From Actinoplanes sichuanensis (lineage in GTDB: Bacteria; Actinomycetota; Actinomycetes; Mycobacteriales; Micromonosporaceae): a stretch of DNA of 64,000 nucleotides. Each line of letters opens with the position of its first letter. Position 1 is the stretch's first letter. The DNA lies in the NCBI RefSeq assembly GCF_033097365.1, contig NZ_AP028461.1, positions 9,114,001 to 9,178,000 on the forward strand. The letters are read 5' to 3'. Of the stretch, positions 42,409 through 51,808 are shown piece by piece. The translations under genes were made by a program, and so were the position numbers. The notes beneath the pieces are model-generated. The model searched no databases. It was not told the origin of the DNA and saw only the letters and a program-made list of their open reading frames with translations.

Positions 42409-43038
42409 TCAGGCGGAGACGTGGCGGTGCAGGTACTCCCTTATCAGCGCCTTCGCCTCGGTGAGAACCGACTCGTCACCGCCGGTGTCACGGCGGAACG
42501 CCAGTTTGATCAGCGCGTCCGCCGCCTCGACCGAGATCTGCAGCGCGAACCGCAGACGGCCCCGATCGGCCAGCTTGAACTGCTCGATCAGCAGCTCGGC
42601 CAGACGCTCGGCGATGACCGCGTTGTTGTCCCGGTCGGAATCCAGCAGATGCAGATCGACGACGTCGCCGAAATGCAGCGTCCGAAACCCGGGCACACTG
42701 CGATGCATGTGGATGTAGGCGTCGATCGCCGCATCGACCGCATCCCACCAATGGGTGAAGATCTCGCTGGCGAAACGATCGGACAGGCTCTGGAGATAGG
42801 CGTCCATGTTGCGCAGCGCAAGCGCCTGGACGATGGCCCGCTTGTCCGGGAAGAACTGGTAGACCGAGCCGATGGCGACCTCGGCGCGCTCGGCGAGCAG
42901 CGTCGTGGTCAACCCCTCATAACCGACCTCGTCCACCAGTTCAGCGCATGCGTCGAGCATGCGCTGCACCCGGGCAACGCTTCTGCCCTGCACCGGAACC
43001 CGCCTCAGCGGTCCGGTGCTGACGGTTGGTGTCGACAC
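42409..43038 (-). CDS. TetR-family regulator
   Basis: A 209-aa repressor. The helix-turn-helix is at about 20-65 (RMLDACAELVDEVGYEGLTT, LLAERAEVAIGSVYQFFPDK), followed by a TetR_C-type helical sensor domain. GTG 43038 follows GGGAG. It is divergent from the FAD-linked sugar-lactone oxidase gene with 115 bases between them, the classic position for a repressor of that gene. The ligand is unknown. Confidence 0.88.
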   Translation of the reverse strand: MSTPTVSTGPLRRVPVQGRSVARVQRMLDACAELVDEVGYEGLTTTLLAERAEVAIGSVYQFFPDKRAIVQALALRNMDAYLQSLSDRFASEIFTHWWDAVDAAIDAYIHMHRSVPGFRTLHFGDVVDLHLLDSDRDNNAVIAERLAELLIEQFKLADRGRLRFALQISVEAADALIKLAFRRDTGGDESVLTEAKALIREYLHRHVSA

Positions 43039-43153
43039 GCGTCGCCACTCCCTCTCAGCAGTATTAAGAAGAACGTTACTCGGATCAACGAGCGAGGCGC
43101 ATCGACGGGACGCCGGGTGACGGTGTCCGCTCGGACGGAGGACAAAGGCCGGA

Positions 43154-44452
43154 ATGACTACACCCGTTAACGCCCGCCGGTGGACCAACTGGGGCCGCAA
43201 TCAGGAGTCGATCGCCGAGGTGCTGACCCCCGGCAGCATCGACGAGGTCGCCACCCAAGTGAAGCAGGCCGCGGAAAGCGGCCGGCGGATCAAGGTCGTC
43301 GGCAGCGGGCACTCGTTCACCTCCATCGCGGTCGCCGACGACCAGCGGATGTTCGTGCACCGGATGGCCGGGTTGGTCGCCGTCGACGGCGAGCTGGTCA
43401 CCGTCCAGGGCGGGATGACCCTGTCCACACTGAACACGATCCTGGCCGAACACGGGCTGGCCATGCCCAACCTCGGTGACATCGACGCGCAGACCATCGC
43501 CGGGGCGATCTCCACCGGCACGCACGGCACCGGGATCGCGTACTCCACGATCGCCTCCTGCGTCGAGGCGCTGACCATGGTGACCGCGTCCGGCACCGTC
43601 GAGCGCTACACCGCCGGCTCGCCCGAGTTCCCGGCCGTCCGGGTCGGGCTCGGCGCGCTCGGTGTGATCGCCGAGGTGACGCTGCGCTGCGTGCCGGCGT
43701 TCACCCTGCTCGCCGACGAGCGGCCGATGCTGCTCACCGATGTGCTGGCCGGTCTCGACGAGTGGATCCCGGAGAACGACCACGTCGAGTTCTTCTGGTA
43801 TCCGTACACCGATCGGGCGCAGCTCAAACGCAACCGGAAGGTGCCCACCGACGATCAGCCGCTCGGGCGCTTCCGCGGCTGGCTCGACGACGACTTCCTC
43901 TCCAACACCGTCTGGCAGGGCGTCTGCGCGCTCGGGCGGCGCATGCCGGCGACGGTTCCGGCGTTCAACGCGATCTCGGCCCGCGCACTCAGCGCCCGCA
44001 CCTACACCGGCCGATCCGACGAGGTCTTCTGCTCACCCCGCAAGGTCAAATTCACCGAGATGGAGTACGAGGTACCGCGCGCCGCCCTCCCCGAGGTTCT
44101 CGACGAGCTCGCGAAGATCTTCGCCAGGCTCCCGTTCAAGGTGCAGTTCCCCGTCGAGGTGCGGTTCACCGGGCCGGATGACATCTGGCTGTCGCACGGG
44201 TACGGCCGGGAGTCCGCCTACATCGCCGTGCACCAGTACCGGGGCGCCCCGTACGAGCCGTACTTCCGGGCCGTCGAGGAGGTCTGCACGGCTCTGGGCG
44301 GCCGGCCGCACTGGGGGAAGCTGCACTACCGGGATGCCGAGTCACTGCGGGCGGCGTACCCCCGTTTCGACGACTTCCTGGCCGTGCGGGACCGCCTGGA
44401 CCCGAACCGGGTATTCACCAACGACTACCTGAAGCGGGTTCTCGGGAGCTGA
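43154..44452 (+). CDS. FAD-dependent aldonolactone/alditol oxidase
   Basis: A 432-aa oxidase of the VAO superfamily. The FAD domain has VGSGHSFTSIA, where the His is the covalent flavin attachment residue, then TISTGTHGTGIAYSTIA-like GAISTGTHGTG. The C-terminal ALO domain includes EVRFTGPDDIWLS, HWGKLHY and DRLDPNRVFTNDYLKRVL. Family members oxidise L-gulono- or D-arabinono-lactones or sugar alcohols to ascorbate-like products, with H2O2. ATG 43154 follows GGAGGA. Its stop codon lies inside a terminator hairpin shared with topA. Confidence 0.9.
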   Translation: MTTPVNARRWTNWGRNQESIAEVLTPGSIDEVATQVKQAAESGRRIKVVGSGHSFTSIAVADDQRMFVHRMAGLVAVDGELVTVQGGMTLSTLNTILAEHGLAMPNLGDIDAQTIAGAISTGTHGTGIAYSTIASCVEALTMVTASGTVERYTAGSPEFPAVRVGLGALGVIAEVTLRCVPAFTLLADERPMLLTDVLAGLDEWIPENDHVEFFWYPYTDRAQLKRNRKVPTDDQPLGRFRGWLDDDFLSNTVWQGVCALGRRMPATVPAFNAISARALSARTYTGRSDEVFCSPRKVKFTEMEYEVPRAALPEVLDELAKIFARLPFKVQFPVEVRFTGPDDIWLSHGYGRESAYIAVHQYRGAPYEPYFRAVEEVCTALGGRPHWGKLHYRDAESLRAAYPRFDDFLAVRDRLDPNRVFTNDYLKRVLGS

Positions 44453-44474
44453 GCAACCAGGCTCAGCTCCCGAG
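44441..44474. terminator. Bidirectional hairpin overlapping the oxidase stop codon
   Basis: Perfect arms CTCGGGAGCTGAGC (44441-44454) and GCTCAGCTCCCGAG (44461-44474), loop AACCAG. It includes the oxidase TGA and ends five bases before the topA stop. Confidence 0.82.
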
Positions 44475-44479
44475 CATGA

Positions 44480-47287
44480 TCACTCGGCGGCGGTCGCCGC
44501 CTTACGCGGGGCCGCCTTCTTGGCCGGGGCGGCCTTCTTGGCGGCGGTCGTCTTCTTGGCCGGGGCAGCCCGCTTGGCGGGTGCCTTCTTGGCCGGGGTC
44601 GCCTCGCCGTCGGCCTTCGGGGCCGCCTTCTTGGCCGGGGCCTTCTTCGCGGCGGTCTTCTTCACCACCGGACCCTTGGCGCGCTTGTCGGCGATCATCT
44701 GGGACGCCTCGGCCAGAGTGATCTCCTCCGGCTTCTGGTCGCGCCGCAGCGTCGCGTTGAACTCCCCGTCGGTGACGTAGGCCCCGAACCGGCCCTCCTT
44801 GATCACCAGCGGTTTATCGCTGACCGGGTCGGGACCGAGCTCACGCAGCGGCGGCTTCGCGGTCCGGGCCTGGCGGGTCTTCGGCTGCGCCAGCAGAGCC
44901 AGCGCCTCCTCCAGGGTGATCGTGAGCAGCTGGTCCTCGCTGCCGAGGGACCGCGAGTCCTTCTCCCGGGAGATGTACGGCCCGAACTTGCCGTTCCGGG
45001 CCACGATCTCGTTGCCCTCGGCGTCCTTGCCGACGATCCGAGGCAGCTTCAGCAGGTCGAGCGCCTGCTCCAGGGTGAGCGTCTGCGGCGACTGGCTCTT
45101 GAACAGTGACGACTTGCGCTCACCGGCCGACACGTACGGCCCGAAGCGGCCCGACTTGACGGTGACCTCGTCGCCGGTGGCGGGATCGTCACCGAGGACC
45201 CGGTCGCCGTTGCCGGCCAGGAACAGCTCCTCGACCCGTTCCGGGGTCAGCTCGTCGGGAGCCACCCCCTCCGGGAGCGACGCCTTGTCCTCGGGCGCGT
45301 CCTCGCCGCCGTCGACCGCCTTACGCTGCAGGTAGGGGCCGAACTTGCCGACCCGTACGACGACCCGGCGATTTTCCTGGTCGACGAAGAGCGGGATCGA
45401 GTTGACCTCGCGGGCGTCGATCGCGCTGAGGTTCTCGGTGACCATCTTCTTCAGGCCGCCCGCCTTGGCGATGTCGTCGTCCGCCCCGGCCTCCTGGCTG
45501 CCGAAGTAGAAGGACGACAGGAAGGCGAGCTGAGTGCCGTCACCGGCCGCGATGTCGTCGAGCTGGCCCTCCATCGCCGCGGTGAAGTTGTAGTCCACCA
45601 GCCGCGGGTAGTGGCCCTCCAGCAGGCCGATCACCGCGAACGCCAGGAACGACGGGATCATCGCCTGGCCACGTTTCTCCACGTAGCCGCGGTCCTGAAT
45701 GGTCTGCATGATCGACGAGTACGTGGAGGGGCGGCCGATGCCGAGCTCCTCCAGCGCCTTCACCAGCGACGCCTCGGTGTACCGGGCCGGGGGCGTGGTG
45801 TTGTGACCGGTCGCGTTCAGCTGGTCGGCGGTCAGCGGCTGGTCCTTCACCAGGTTCGGCAGGCGGCGCTCGGCGTCGTCGGACTCGGCGTTCTCGTCGT
45901 CCGAGGACTCCACATAGGCCCGCAGGAAGCCCGGGTCGGTGATCGTCTTGCCGGAGGCGGCGAAGTCGGCCTCCTCACCGCCGGCGGTGGTCGCGCGGAT
46001 CCGGACACTGATCGAGTTACCGACCGCGTCGGTCATCTGCGAGGCGATGGTCCGGCGCCAGATCAGCTCGTAGAGCCGGAACTCGTCGCTGCTCAGCTCG
46101 TTCGCCACCTCGCCCGGGGTGCGGAAGTTGTCCCCGGCCGGGCGGATCGCCTCGTGCGCCTCCTGGGCGCCCTTGGCCTTGGTGGTGTACTTGCGCGGCT
46201 GCGGCGGCACGTTACTCGGCCCGTACAGCTCGGCGATCTGCCGGCGGGCGGCGGCCACCGCGGTCTCGGAGAGGTTCACCGAGTCCGTACGCATGTAGGT
46301 GATGTAGCCCTTCTCGTACAGGCTCTGCGCGGTGCGCATCGTCTGCTGCGAGGAGTACCGCATCTTGCGGGCCGCCTCCTGCTGGAGCGTGGAGGTGATG
46401 AACGGCGCGTACGGCCGACGACGGTACGGCTTCTCCTCGACCCGGGTGACCTGGAACGGCCTGTTCTCCAGACGGGCGGCCAGCCCGCGGGCGCCGTCAC
46501 CGTCCAGCTGCACCGCGGTGGAACCGGCCTTGAGCTGCCCGGTGGTGGGCTCGAAGTCCTTGCCGGTGGCGATCCGGTCACCGTTCAGCGCGATCAGCGT
46601 GGCGTTGAACGCACGCGGGCCCTCGACCTGCCCCTGGACGGCCAGGTGGGCCAGGATGTCCCAGTACTCGGCGGAGCGGAACGCCATCCGCTGGCGCTCG
46701 CGCTCGACGACGATCCGGGTGGCGACCGACTGCACGCGACCCGCGGACAGGCCGCGCATCACCTTCTTCCACAGGACCGGGCTGACCTCGTAGCCGTACA
46801 GCCGGTCCAGGATGCGGCGCGCCTCCTGGGCATCCACCAGAGACCTGTCGATGTCACGGGGGTTGGCCACCGCGGCCTGGATGGCCGGCTTGGTGATCTC
46901 GTGGAAGACCATCCGCTTGAACGGGACCTTGGGCTTGATCGTCTCGATCAGGTGCCACGCGATGGCCTCGCCCTCGCGGTCCTCATCGGTGGCGAGGAAG
47001 ATCTCGTCGACCTCCTTGGCGAGCCGCTTCAGCTTGGCCACCTGCTGTTTGCGACTCTCGGAGATCACATAGAGGGCGTGGAAGCCGTTGTCGACGTCGA
47101 CGCCGAGCCGTGCCCACGGCTGGCCCTTGAACTCCTCGGGGACCTCGTCGGCGTTACGCGGCAGATCGCGGATATGGCCGACGGAGGCCTCGACCAGATA
47201 GTCGGGGCCCAGGTAACCGGCGATCGTCTTGGCCTTCGACGGGGACTCGACGATGACCAGACGGGTCGTCCTGGTGTCACTCGGCAC
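44480..47287 (-). CDS. topA: DNA topoisomerase I
   Basis: A 935-aa type IA topoisomerase that relaxes negative supercoils. The Toprim domain (8-140) shows LVIVESPSKAKTIAGYLGP and TDEDREGEAIAWHL. The catalytic Tyr is in ITYMRTDSVNLSE. Instead of zinc fingers, the C-terminus has four Topo-C repeats with the cores KFGPYLQRK, RFGPYVSAG, KFGPYISRE and RFGAYVTDG. A Lys/Ala/Pro tail of about 60 residues (KKAPAKKAAP) follows, usual for actinobacterial TopA and needed for processivity. GTG 47287 has AAGGAG six bases before it. The gene keeps the ancestral neighbourhood with hppA, bldG and holB. Confidence 0.96.
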   Translation of the reverse strand: MPSDTRTTRLVIVESPSKAKTIAGYLGPDYLVEASVGHIRDLPRNADEVPEEFKGQPWARLGVDVDNGFHALYVISESRKQQVAKLKRLAKEVDEIFLATDEDREGEAIAWHLIETIKPKVPFKRMVFHEITKPAIQAAVANPRDIDRSLVDAQEARRILDRLYGYEVSPVLWKKVMRGLSAGRVQSVATRIVVERERQRMAFRSAEYWDILAHLAVQGQVEGPRAFNATLIALNGDRIATGKDFEPTTGQLKAGSTAVQLDGDGARGLAARLENRPFQVTRVEEKPYRRRPYAPFITSTLQQEAARKMRYSSQQTMRTAQSLYEKGYITYMRTDSVNLSETAVAAARRQIAELYGPSNVPPQPRKYTTKAKGAQEAHEAIRPAGDNFRTPGEVANELSSDEFRLYELIWRRTIASQMTDAVGNSISVRIRATTAGGEEADFAASGKTITDPGFLRAYVESSDDENAESDDAERRLPNLVKDQPLTADQLNATGHNTTPPARYTEASLVKALEELGIGRPSTYSSIMQTIQDRGYVEKRGQAMIPSFLAFAVIGLLEGHYPRLVDYNFTAAMEGQLDDIAAGDGTQLAFLSSFYFGSQEAGADDDIAKAGGLKKMVTENLSAIDAREVNSIPLFVDQENRRVVVRVGKFGPYLQRKAVDGGEDAPEDKASLPEGVAPDELTPERVEELFLAGNGDRVLGDDPATGDEVTVKSGRFGPYVSAGERKSSLFKSQSPQTLTLEQALDLLKLPRIVGKDAEGNEIVARNGKFGPYISREKDSRSLGSEDQLLTITLEEALALLAQPKTRQARTAKPPLRELGPDPVSDKPLVIKEGRFGAYVTDGEFNATLRRDQKPEEITLAEASQMIADKRAKGPVVKKTAAKKAPAKKAAPKADGEATPAKKAPAKRAAPAKKTTAAKKAAPAKKAAPRKAATAAE

Positions 47288-47480
47288 GGCACTCCTTATT
47301 TGGCCCTCAGCACTCCCCGCTCCGCCCGGCGGAGCACAGACGTTCAACGTAACGCGCCGGACAAGACTGCATTCCCGGGGAAGCCCGCAGTCGGATGGTA
47401 ACGGTCCGGCCACCGCATGCGTCTGACCGCGACACCGTACACCGGGAAGACACTGTTATGTCGGACACAATCCCGGAAGA

Positions 47481-48371
47481 TCACGCGACCATGCCGCCCG
47501 GCCAGAATTCCTCCGGGGCTGCTGAGGGGCGTTCACCCACCAACTCGGCGAGCCGGCGCAGCCGCCGGGCACCCGATATGAGGTATCGCCGTCCGTCTTC
47601 CGACACCCGACCGGCCAGACCGGCCCGGACCAGCGCGGCTTCCACCGCGTGACGATCCTTGGCCGGATCCAGGCCGAGCACCCACCCACCGGGACGCGGG
47701 CCGCCGGCGGCGGCCACCCACAGCCGTAACCGCGGGCCGGAGAGGAAGAGCTGCGCGGATGCGTCCGGCCAGGCGCGGGCAAGAGCGTTCAACCTTCGGG
47801 AGTACGCCGTCCGCACCTCGAAGACCGGCCGGGGCGGCTCCGGGGGCGACTCGTAGGCTGGATCGAGCTCTTCGGCACGGTCGTCCTCCGGGCCCTCGGC
47901 CTCGTCACCGCTCGCCCCGTTCTCGTTTGCCCCGTTCTCGCCTGTTCCGTTCTCGCCCGTTTCACGGGGGCCCTCGTCGGCGTGTCGGGCCGGTTCCAGC
48001 GTCGACTGGTGTTCCGGCGTGACGATCGCCTCTTTGTGATCTGCGAGGTCGATTGCCCGTACCTCCTCGATCGGCTCCCACGTGGCCGCAAGGCCTCGGG
48101 CGACCAACTCGCTGACCAGGACATGCACCCGCCAGGCGGCATCCACCCGGACCGAGACGCGGGCCGTGCCACCCATCCGGCCGAGATGGCCGGGACCGGC
48201 CAGCAGGCCGGCCAGATCGGCCGGTGAGGGCTCGGTCGTCTCGGCGCCGAACATCGACAGCTGACGACCGCCGGGCGGACCGGGCACGCCGCGCGGGACA
48301 GCTCTCTTCGCCACCGGGACCGCCGGGGGAAGGACCTCGCGCGGGATCAGCGGCCAGCCGGTCTCGGTCAT
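47481..48371 (-). CDS. Conserved actinobacterial hypothetical protein
   Basis: A 296-aa soluble protein located where streptomycetes and mycobacteria keep an uncharacterised gene upstream of topA. Conserved-looking blocks are the N-terminal WPLIPREVLPPAVPVAKR, the DxSMFG-like RQLSMFGAET, the middle VSVRVDAAWRVHVLVSEL, and the C-terminal AYSRRLNALARAWPD with LRRLAELVGERP. Between them is a disordered acidic stretch with a GTGENGANENGASGDEAEG repeat. No catalytic motif. ATG 48371 is only four bases from the lipoprotein stop, so the two form one transcript. Ribosome binding site weak. Confidence 0.75.
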   Translation of the reverse strand: MTETGWPLIPREVLPPAVPVAKRAVPRGVPGPPGGRQLSMFGAETTEPSPADLAGLLAGPGHLGRMGGTARVSVRVDAAWRVHVLVSELVARGLAATWEPIEEVRAIDLADHKEAIVTPEHQSTLEPARHADEGPRETGENGTGENGANENGASGDEAEGPEDDRAEELDPAYESPPEPPRPVFEVRTAYSRRLNALARAWPDASAQLFLSGPRLRLWVAAAGGPRPGGWVLGLDPAKDRHAVEAALVRAGLAGRVSEDGRRYLISGARRLRRLAELVGERPSAAPEEFWPGGMVA

Positions 48372-48375
48372 CGTG

Positions 48376-48906
48376 TCACTGGCATTCGGGCAGGGCGTCG
48401 AAGGCCTGTCTGAGCTCGACCGACTCCAGCTTCGTGGTGTCCAGGCTGCTGGCCTCGTAATCGGTGGTGAGCTGGGCCACCACTTTGCCCACCTCGTCGT
48501 AGAACGCCTGCGGCGGTGCGGTGGCGAGCCCCTCGATACCGGTACGGGCGTGGCCGTAGGCGTCCCGGATGCCGGCCAGCGAGGACAGGAAGCCGTCGGC
48601 GATGGCCTGCCCGTTCGTCACGTCGGGGACACCCGCCTTCTCCACACCCTCGCGGGCCTTCTCGCTCGCCGTCGCGGCACCGTCGAAGAGGCGGGCCAGA
48701 TTCTCCTTCGCCTCGGGTGGCGTGGTCTTGGTCGTCATCGTCTGCTGGGTGCGGCTGGTCAGGGTGTCGATCTCGCTGCGCCACGGGCTCAGCGTGGTGC
48801 AGACCAGCGCGGCCCAGGCGTGCGCGCCGGGCTGACCGGAACAGGCGGCCAGAGGTGCGGCGAGCACCAGGACGAGAGCAAGGGAGATCGGTCGGACCGC
48901 GCGCAT
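48376..48906 (-). CDS. Predicted lipoprotein
   Basis: A 176-aa exported protein with a lipobox: MRAVRPISLALVLVLAAPLAAC, Cys modified, then SGQPG. The mature part is helical and hydrophilic (WRSEIDTLTSRTQQTMTTKT, AKENLARLFDGAATASEKAR), with a single disulfide-capable Cys pair (Cys at the start of the mature helix and Cys at the end of the protein, PEC). Family unknown; such small helical lipoproteins are common in actinomycete envelopes. ATG 48906 is preceded at six bases by TACCCT, so the transcript is probably leaderless. Upstream lies a 21-bp tandem repeat. The topA-side hypothetical gene starts four bases past the stop. Confidence 0.8.
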   Translation of the reverse strand: MRAVRPISLALVLVLAAPLAACSGQPGAHAWAALVCTTLSPWRSEIDTLTSRTQQTMTTKTTPPEAKENLARLFDGAATASEKAREGVEKAGVPDVTNGQAIADGFLSSLAGIRDAYGHARTGIEGLATAPPQAFYDEVGKVVAQLTTDYEASSLDTTKLESVELRQAFDALPECQ

Positions 48907-48912
48907 GGAAGC

Positions 48913-48918
48913 AGGGTA
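48913..48918 (-). promoter_or_regulatory. -10 hexamer TACCCT, leaderless lipoprotein gene
   Basis: On the minus strand TACCCT ends exactly six bases before the ATG of the lipoprotein gene. Confidence 0.45.
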
Positions 48919-48939
48919 CGACTCCGGTAGGACACTCCA

Positions 48940-48991
48940 CACGCCTCGGCCAGAGCAAAACACGCCTCGGCCAGAGCAAAACCACGCCTCG
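48940..48991. repeat. 21-bp tandem repeat (2.4 copies) upstream of the lipoprotein gene
   Basis: CACGCCTCGGCCAGAGCAAA plus A at 48940-48960 is repeated exactly at 48961-48981, then CACGCCTCG at 48983-48991. It lies where the -35 and upstream promoter region of the minus-strand lipoprotein gene should be. Confidence 0.9.
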
Positions 48992-49009
48992 ATCGCCGAC
49001 CAAAGAGAA

Positions 49010-49034
49010 AGGCACCCGGTCGACCCGGGTGCCT
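49010..49034 (-). terminator. hppA terminator
   Basis: Arms AGGCACCCGG (49010-49019) and CCGGGTGCCT (49025-49034), 5-base loop. On the minus strand it lies 18 bases beyond the hppA stop and is followed by TTCTCTTT. Confidence 0.85.
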
Positions 49035-49052
49035 CTCCCTCGTTTGTCTACC

Positions 49053-51461
49053 TCAGACGTTGTCCTTGACCCGGGACGCCTCGGTGGTGCGGGCGTCCTG
49101 GACCGCGCGGGCGGTGTCGGCGGCGCCGGCGGCCGAGGCCGACGAGCTGTCGTCACCGATCGCGACCGGCTTGCGCTTGCTCCAGACCACGGCGGCGGTC
49201 ACCACCGCGACCGCGAGGATCGCCACGCCGATCCGCAGCGGCGTGTTCGCGTCCGAGCCGTAGCTCCAGGTCACCACGGCCGGGGCGATCAGCAGCGAGA
49301 CCAGGTTCATCACCTTGAGCAGCGGGTTGATCGCCGGACCGGCGGTGTCCTTGAACGGGTCACCGACGGTGTCGCCGATGATCGTCGCCTCGTGTGCCTC
49401 GGAGCCCTTGCCGCCGAACGATCCGTCCTCCACCAGCTTCTTCGCGTTGTCCCACGCGCCGCCGGAGTTGGACAGGAAGACCGCCATCAGCGTGCCCGCA
49501 CCGATCGCACCGGCCAGGTACGCCGCGAGAGCGCCGGGGCCCAGACCGAAGCCCACCGCGATCGGCGCCATGATCGCCAGCAGACCCGGGGTGAGCAGCT
49601 CACGCTGTGCGTCCCGGGTGCAGATGTCGACGACCCGGCCGTACTCCGGGCGCTGCGTGCCGTCCATGATGCCGGGGAACTCCCGGAACTGGCGGCGGAC
49701 CTCCATCACCACGGCACCCGCCGAACGGGACACCGCGTTGATCGCCAGGCCGGAGAAGAGGAACACCACCGCCGCGCCGATCAGCAGACCGACCAGGCTG
49801 CGCGGGTTCGAGATGTTCAGCTGCTGCAGGATCTCGTCGCCGACGTTCGTCACGCCGGCCTCGGTCAGCGCGCTGGCCAGGCTGTTGGTGTACGACCCGA
49901 ACAGCGCCGTGGCGGCCAGGACCGCGGTGGCGATGGCGATGCCCTTGGTGATCGCCTTCGTGGTGTTGCCGACCGCGTCCAGCTCGGTGAGGATCTGCGC
50001 GCCGTGCTCGTCGACGTCACCGGACATCTCGGCGATGCCCTGCGCGTTGTCCGAGATCGGGCCGAACGTGTCCATCGCCACAATCACGCCGACGGTGGTC
50101 AGCAGGCCGGTACCGGCCAACGCGACCGCGAACAGCGACAGGGTGAGCGACGAGCCACCGAGCAGGAAGGCGCCGAAGACACCGGCGCCGAGCAACAGCG
50201 CCGAGTAGACCGCCGACTCCAGGCCGACGCTGATGCCGGCCAGCACGACGGTGGCCGCGCCGGTCTGCGACGACTTACCGATGTCCTGCACCGGGCGGCG
50301 GTTCGTCTCGGTGAAGTAGCCGGTCAGCGCCTGGATGGCGGCGGCCAGCACGATGCCGATCACAACCGCGCCGACCGCGACGAGCTGCGGGTTCTGGCCG
50401 CTGTTCAGGATGTCCTCGGCGATGCCGGCGTCACCGAACCCGGCGAAGCTGTTCGGCAGGTAGAGGAAGCTGACCACGGCCACCGCGATCGCCGAGATCG
50501 CGGCCGAGATGTAGAACGCCCGGTTGATCGCGGTGAGACCGTTACGGTCACTGGCCCGCAGCCGGGTGATGAAGACACCGATGATCGCGATCAGCACACC
50601 GATCGTGGAGACGATCAGCGGGAAGATCAGACCGTCCTGGCCGAACGCGGCCGAACCCAGGATCAGTGCCGCCACCAGGGTGACCGCGTAGGACTCGAAC
50701 AGGTCGGCGGCCATGCCGGCACAGTCACCGACGTTGTCGCCCACGTTGTCGGCGATGGTCGCCGCGTTGCGCGGGTCGTCCTCCGGGATACCCTGCTCGA
50801 CCTTGCCGACCAGGTCCGCGCCGACGTCCGCGGCCTTGGTGAAGATGCCGCCACCGACCCGCATGAACATGGCCAGCAGAGCCGCACCGAAACCGAATCC
50901 CTCCAGGACGGTCGGCGCGTCACCGCGGAAGATCAGCACGACCAGCGCGCCACCGAACAGGCCGAGGCCGACGGTGAGGAAGCCGACCACACCACCGGTG
51001 CGGAAGGCGATACCCATCGCCGTCTCCCGGCCGCCCTTCTCCCCGGCCGCGGCTGCGACCCGCAGGTTGGCCCGGGTGGCCAGGGCCATGCCGGCGCCAC
51101 CGATGAACGAGCTGAACACCGCGCCGACGATGAAGAACAGCGAGCGGCCGATCTTGACCCAGGTCTCGTTGTCGGTCTCGTGCACCGGTAGGAGGAACAG
51201 CAGGACGACCGCGATGACGACGAAGATGCCCAGCGTCTTGAACTGCCGGAACAGGTACGCCGAGGCGCCTTCCTGTACGGCGCCCGCGATCTCCTGCATC
51301 TTCGGTGTGCCGCGGGCGGTACGCAGCACGGATTGGACGAACGCGGCGGCGAAACCGAGCGCCACGAGGGCGAACACCAGCGCGACGACGACGAATGTGA
51401 CGTTTGACCCGCTCAGGGATACCCCGCCACCCTCGGCGGCGAGTATCAATCTCCCGGACAT
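49053..51461 (-). CDS. hppA: Membrane proton-translocating pyrophosphatase
   Basis: An 802-aa integral membrane enzyme (about 16 helices) that couples PPi hydrolysis to proton export. The active-site block is FTKAADVGADLVGKVEQGIP followed by EDDPRNAATIADNVGDNVGD. The second acidic block is near residue 680 with DTVGDPFKDTAGPAINPL. The K+-dependence determinant reads GNTTKA rather than GNTTAA, which marks the K+-independent H+ class. ATG 51461 follows AGGAGG, and a good promoter is seen 130 bases upstream. It lies between topA and bldG as in streptomycetes. Confidence 0.96.
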   Translation of the reverse strand: MSGRLILAAEGGGVSLSGSNVTFVVVALVFALVALGFAAAFVQSVLRTARGTPKMQEIAGAVQEGASAYLFRQFKTLGIFVVIAVVLLFLLPVHETDNETWVKIGRSLFFIVGAVFSSFIGGAGMALATRANLRVAAAAGEKGGRETAMGIAFRTGGVVGFLTVGLGLFGGALVVLIFRGDAPTVLEGFGFGAALLAMFMRVGGGIFTKAADVGADLVGKVEQGIPEDDPRNAATIADNVGDNVGDCAGMAADLFESYAVTLVAALILGSAAFGQDGLIFPLIVSTIGVLIAIIGVFITRLRASDRNGLTAINRAFYISAAISAIAVAVVSFLYLPNSFAGFGDAGIAEDILNSGQNPQLVAVGAVVIGIVLAAAIQALTGYFTETNRRPVQDIGKSSQTGAATVVLAGISVGLESAVYSALLLGAGVFGAFLLGGSSLTLSLFAVALAGTGLLTTVGVIVAMDTFGPISDNAQGIAEMSGDVDEHGAQILTELDAVGNTTKAITKGIAIATAVLAATALFGSYTNSLASALTEAGVTNVGDEILQQLNISNPRSLVGLLIGAAVVFLFSGLAINAVSRSAGAVVMEVRRQFREFPGIMDGTQRPEYGRVVDICTRDAQRELLTPGLLAIMAPIAVGFGLGPGALAAYLAGAIGAGTLMAVFLSNSGGAWDNAKKLVEDGSFGGKGSEAHEATIIGDTVGDPFKDTAGPAINPLLKVMNLVSLLIAPAVVTWSYGSDANTPLRIGVAILAVAVVTAAVVWSKRKPVAIGDDSSSASAAGAADTARAVQDARTTEASRVKDNV

Positions 51462-51590
51462 CAATGTCCTCCTGTACACCGATGGCGTCCGGGGGCGGAC
51501 GAGACCTCCCGGGCGCATTCCCCGGGGAAAGGGGAACGACCGACCAGACCTGCGGACGCGAGGCCGGTAAGTAGCTGACAACTCGCGTAC

Positions 51591-51619
51591 TGTATAGGGC
51601 TTACGTGGTGGTCGTCACA
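51591..51619 (-). promoter_or_regulatory. Candidate hppA promoter
   Basis: Minus strand: TGTGAC (51614-51619), 17 bases, TATACA (51591-51596). The 5' leader would be about 125 bases. The rest of the 347-base gap (51462-51808) shows no convincing gene or other signal. Confidence 0.5.
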
Positions 51620-51808
51620 TGTCGCACCAGCCGTGTCGCGGCGATGAACGCCACTGTGTTAGTCCGGAGTCGATCTCGGGTACACGGGTAGACGCCAGTG
51701 TCGGGATTCTCGCCCGAAATTGTCGGTCATTTGCGGAAATATCGCCCATGGTGGGCGCGGCGCTGTGCCGTACCCACTGGGTCGTCGATCATTTTTGGCG
51801 CGGCCGCG

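Noticed and set aside
51462..51808. A small gene in the hppA leader region
   Set aside because: Frames are short and lack signals; a promoter explains the region better.
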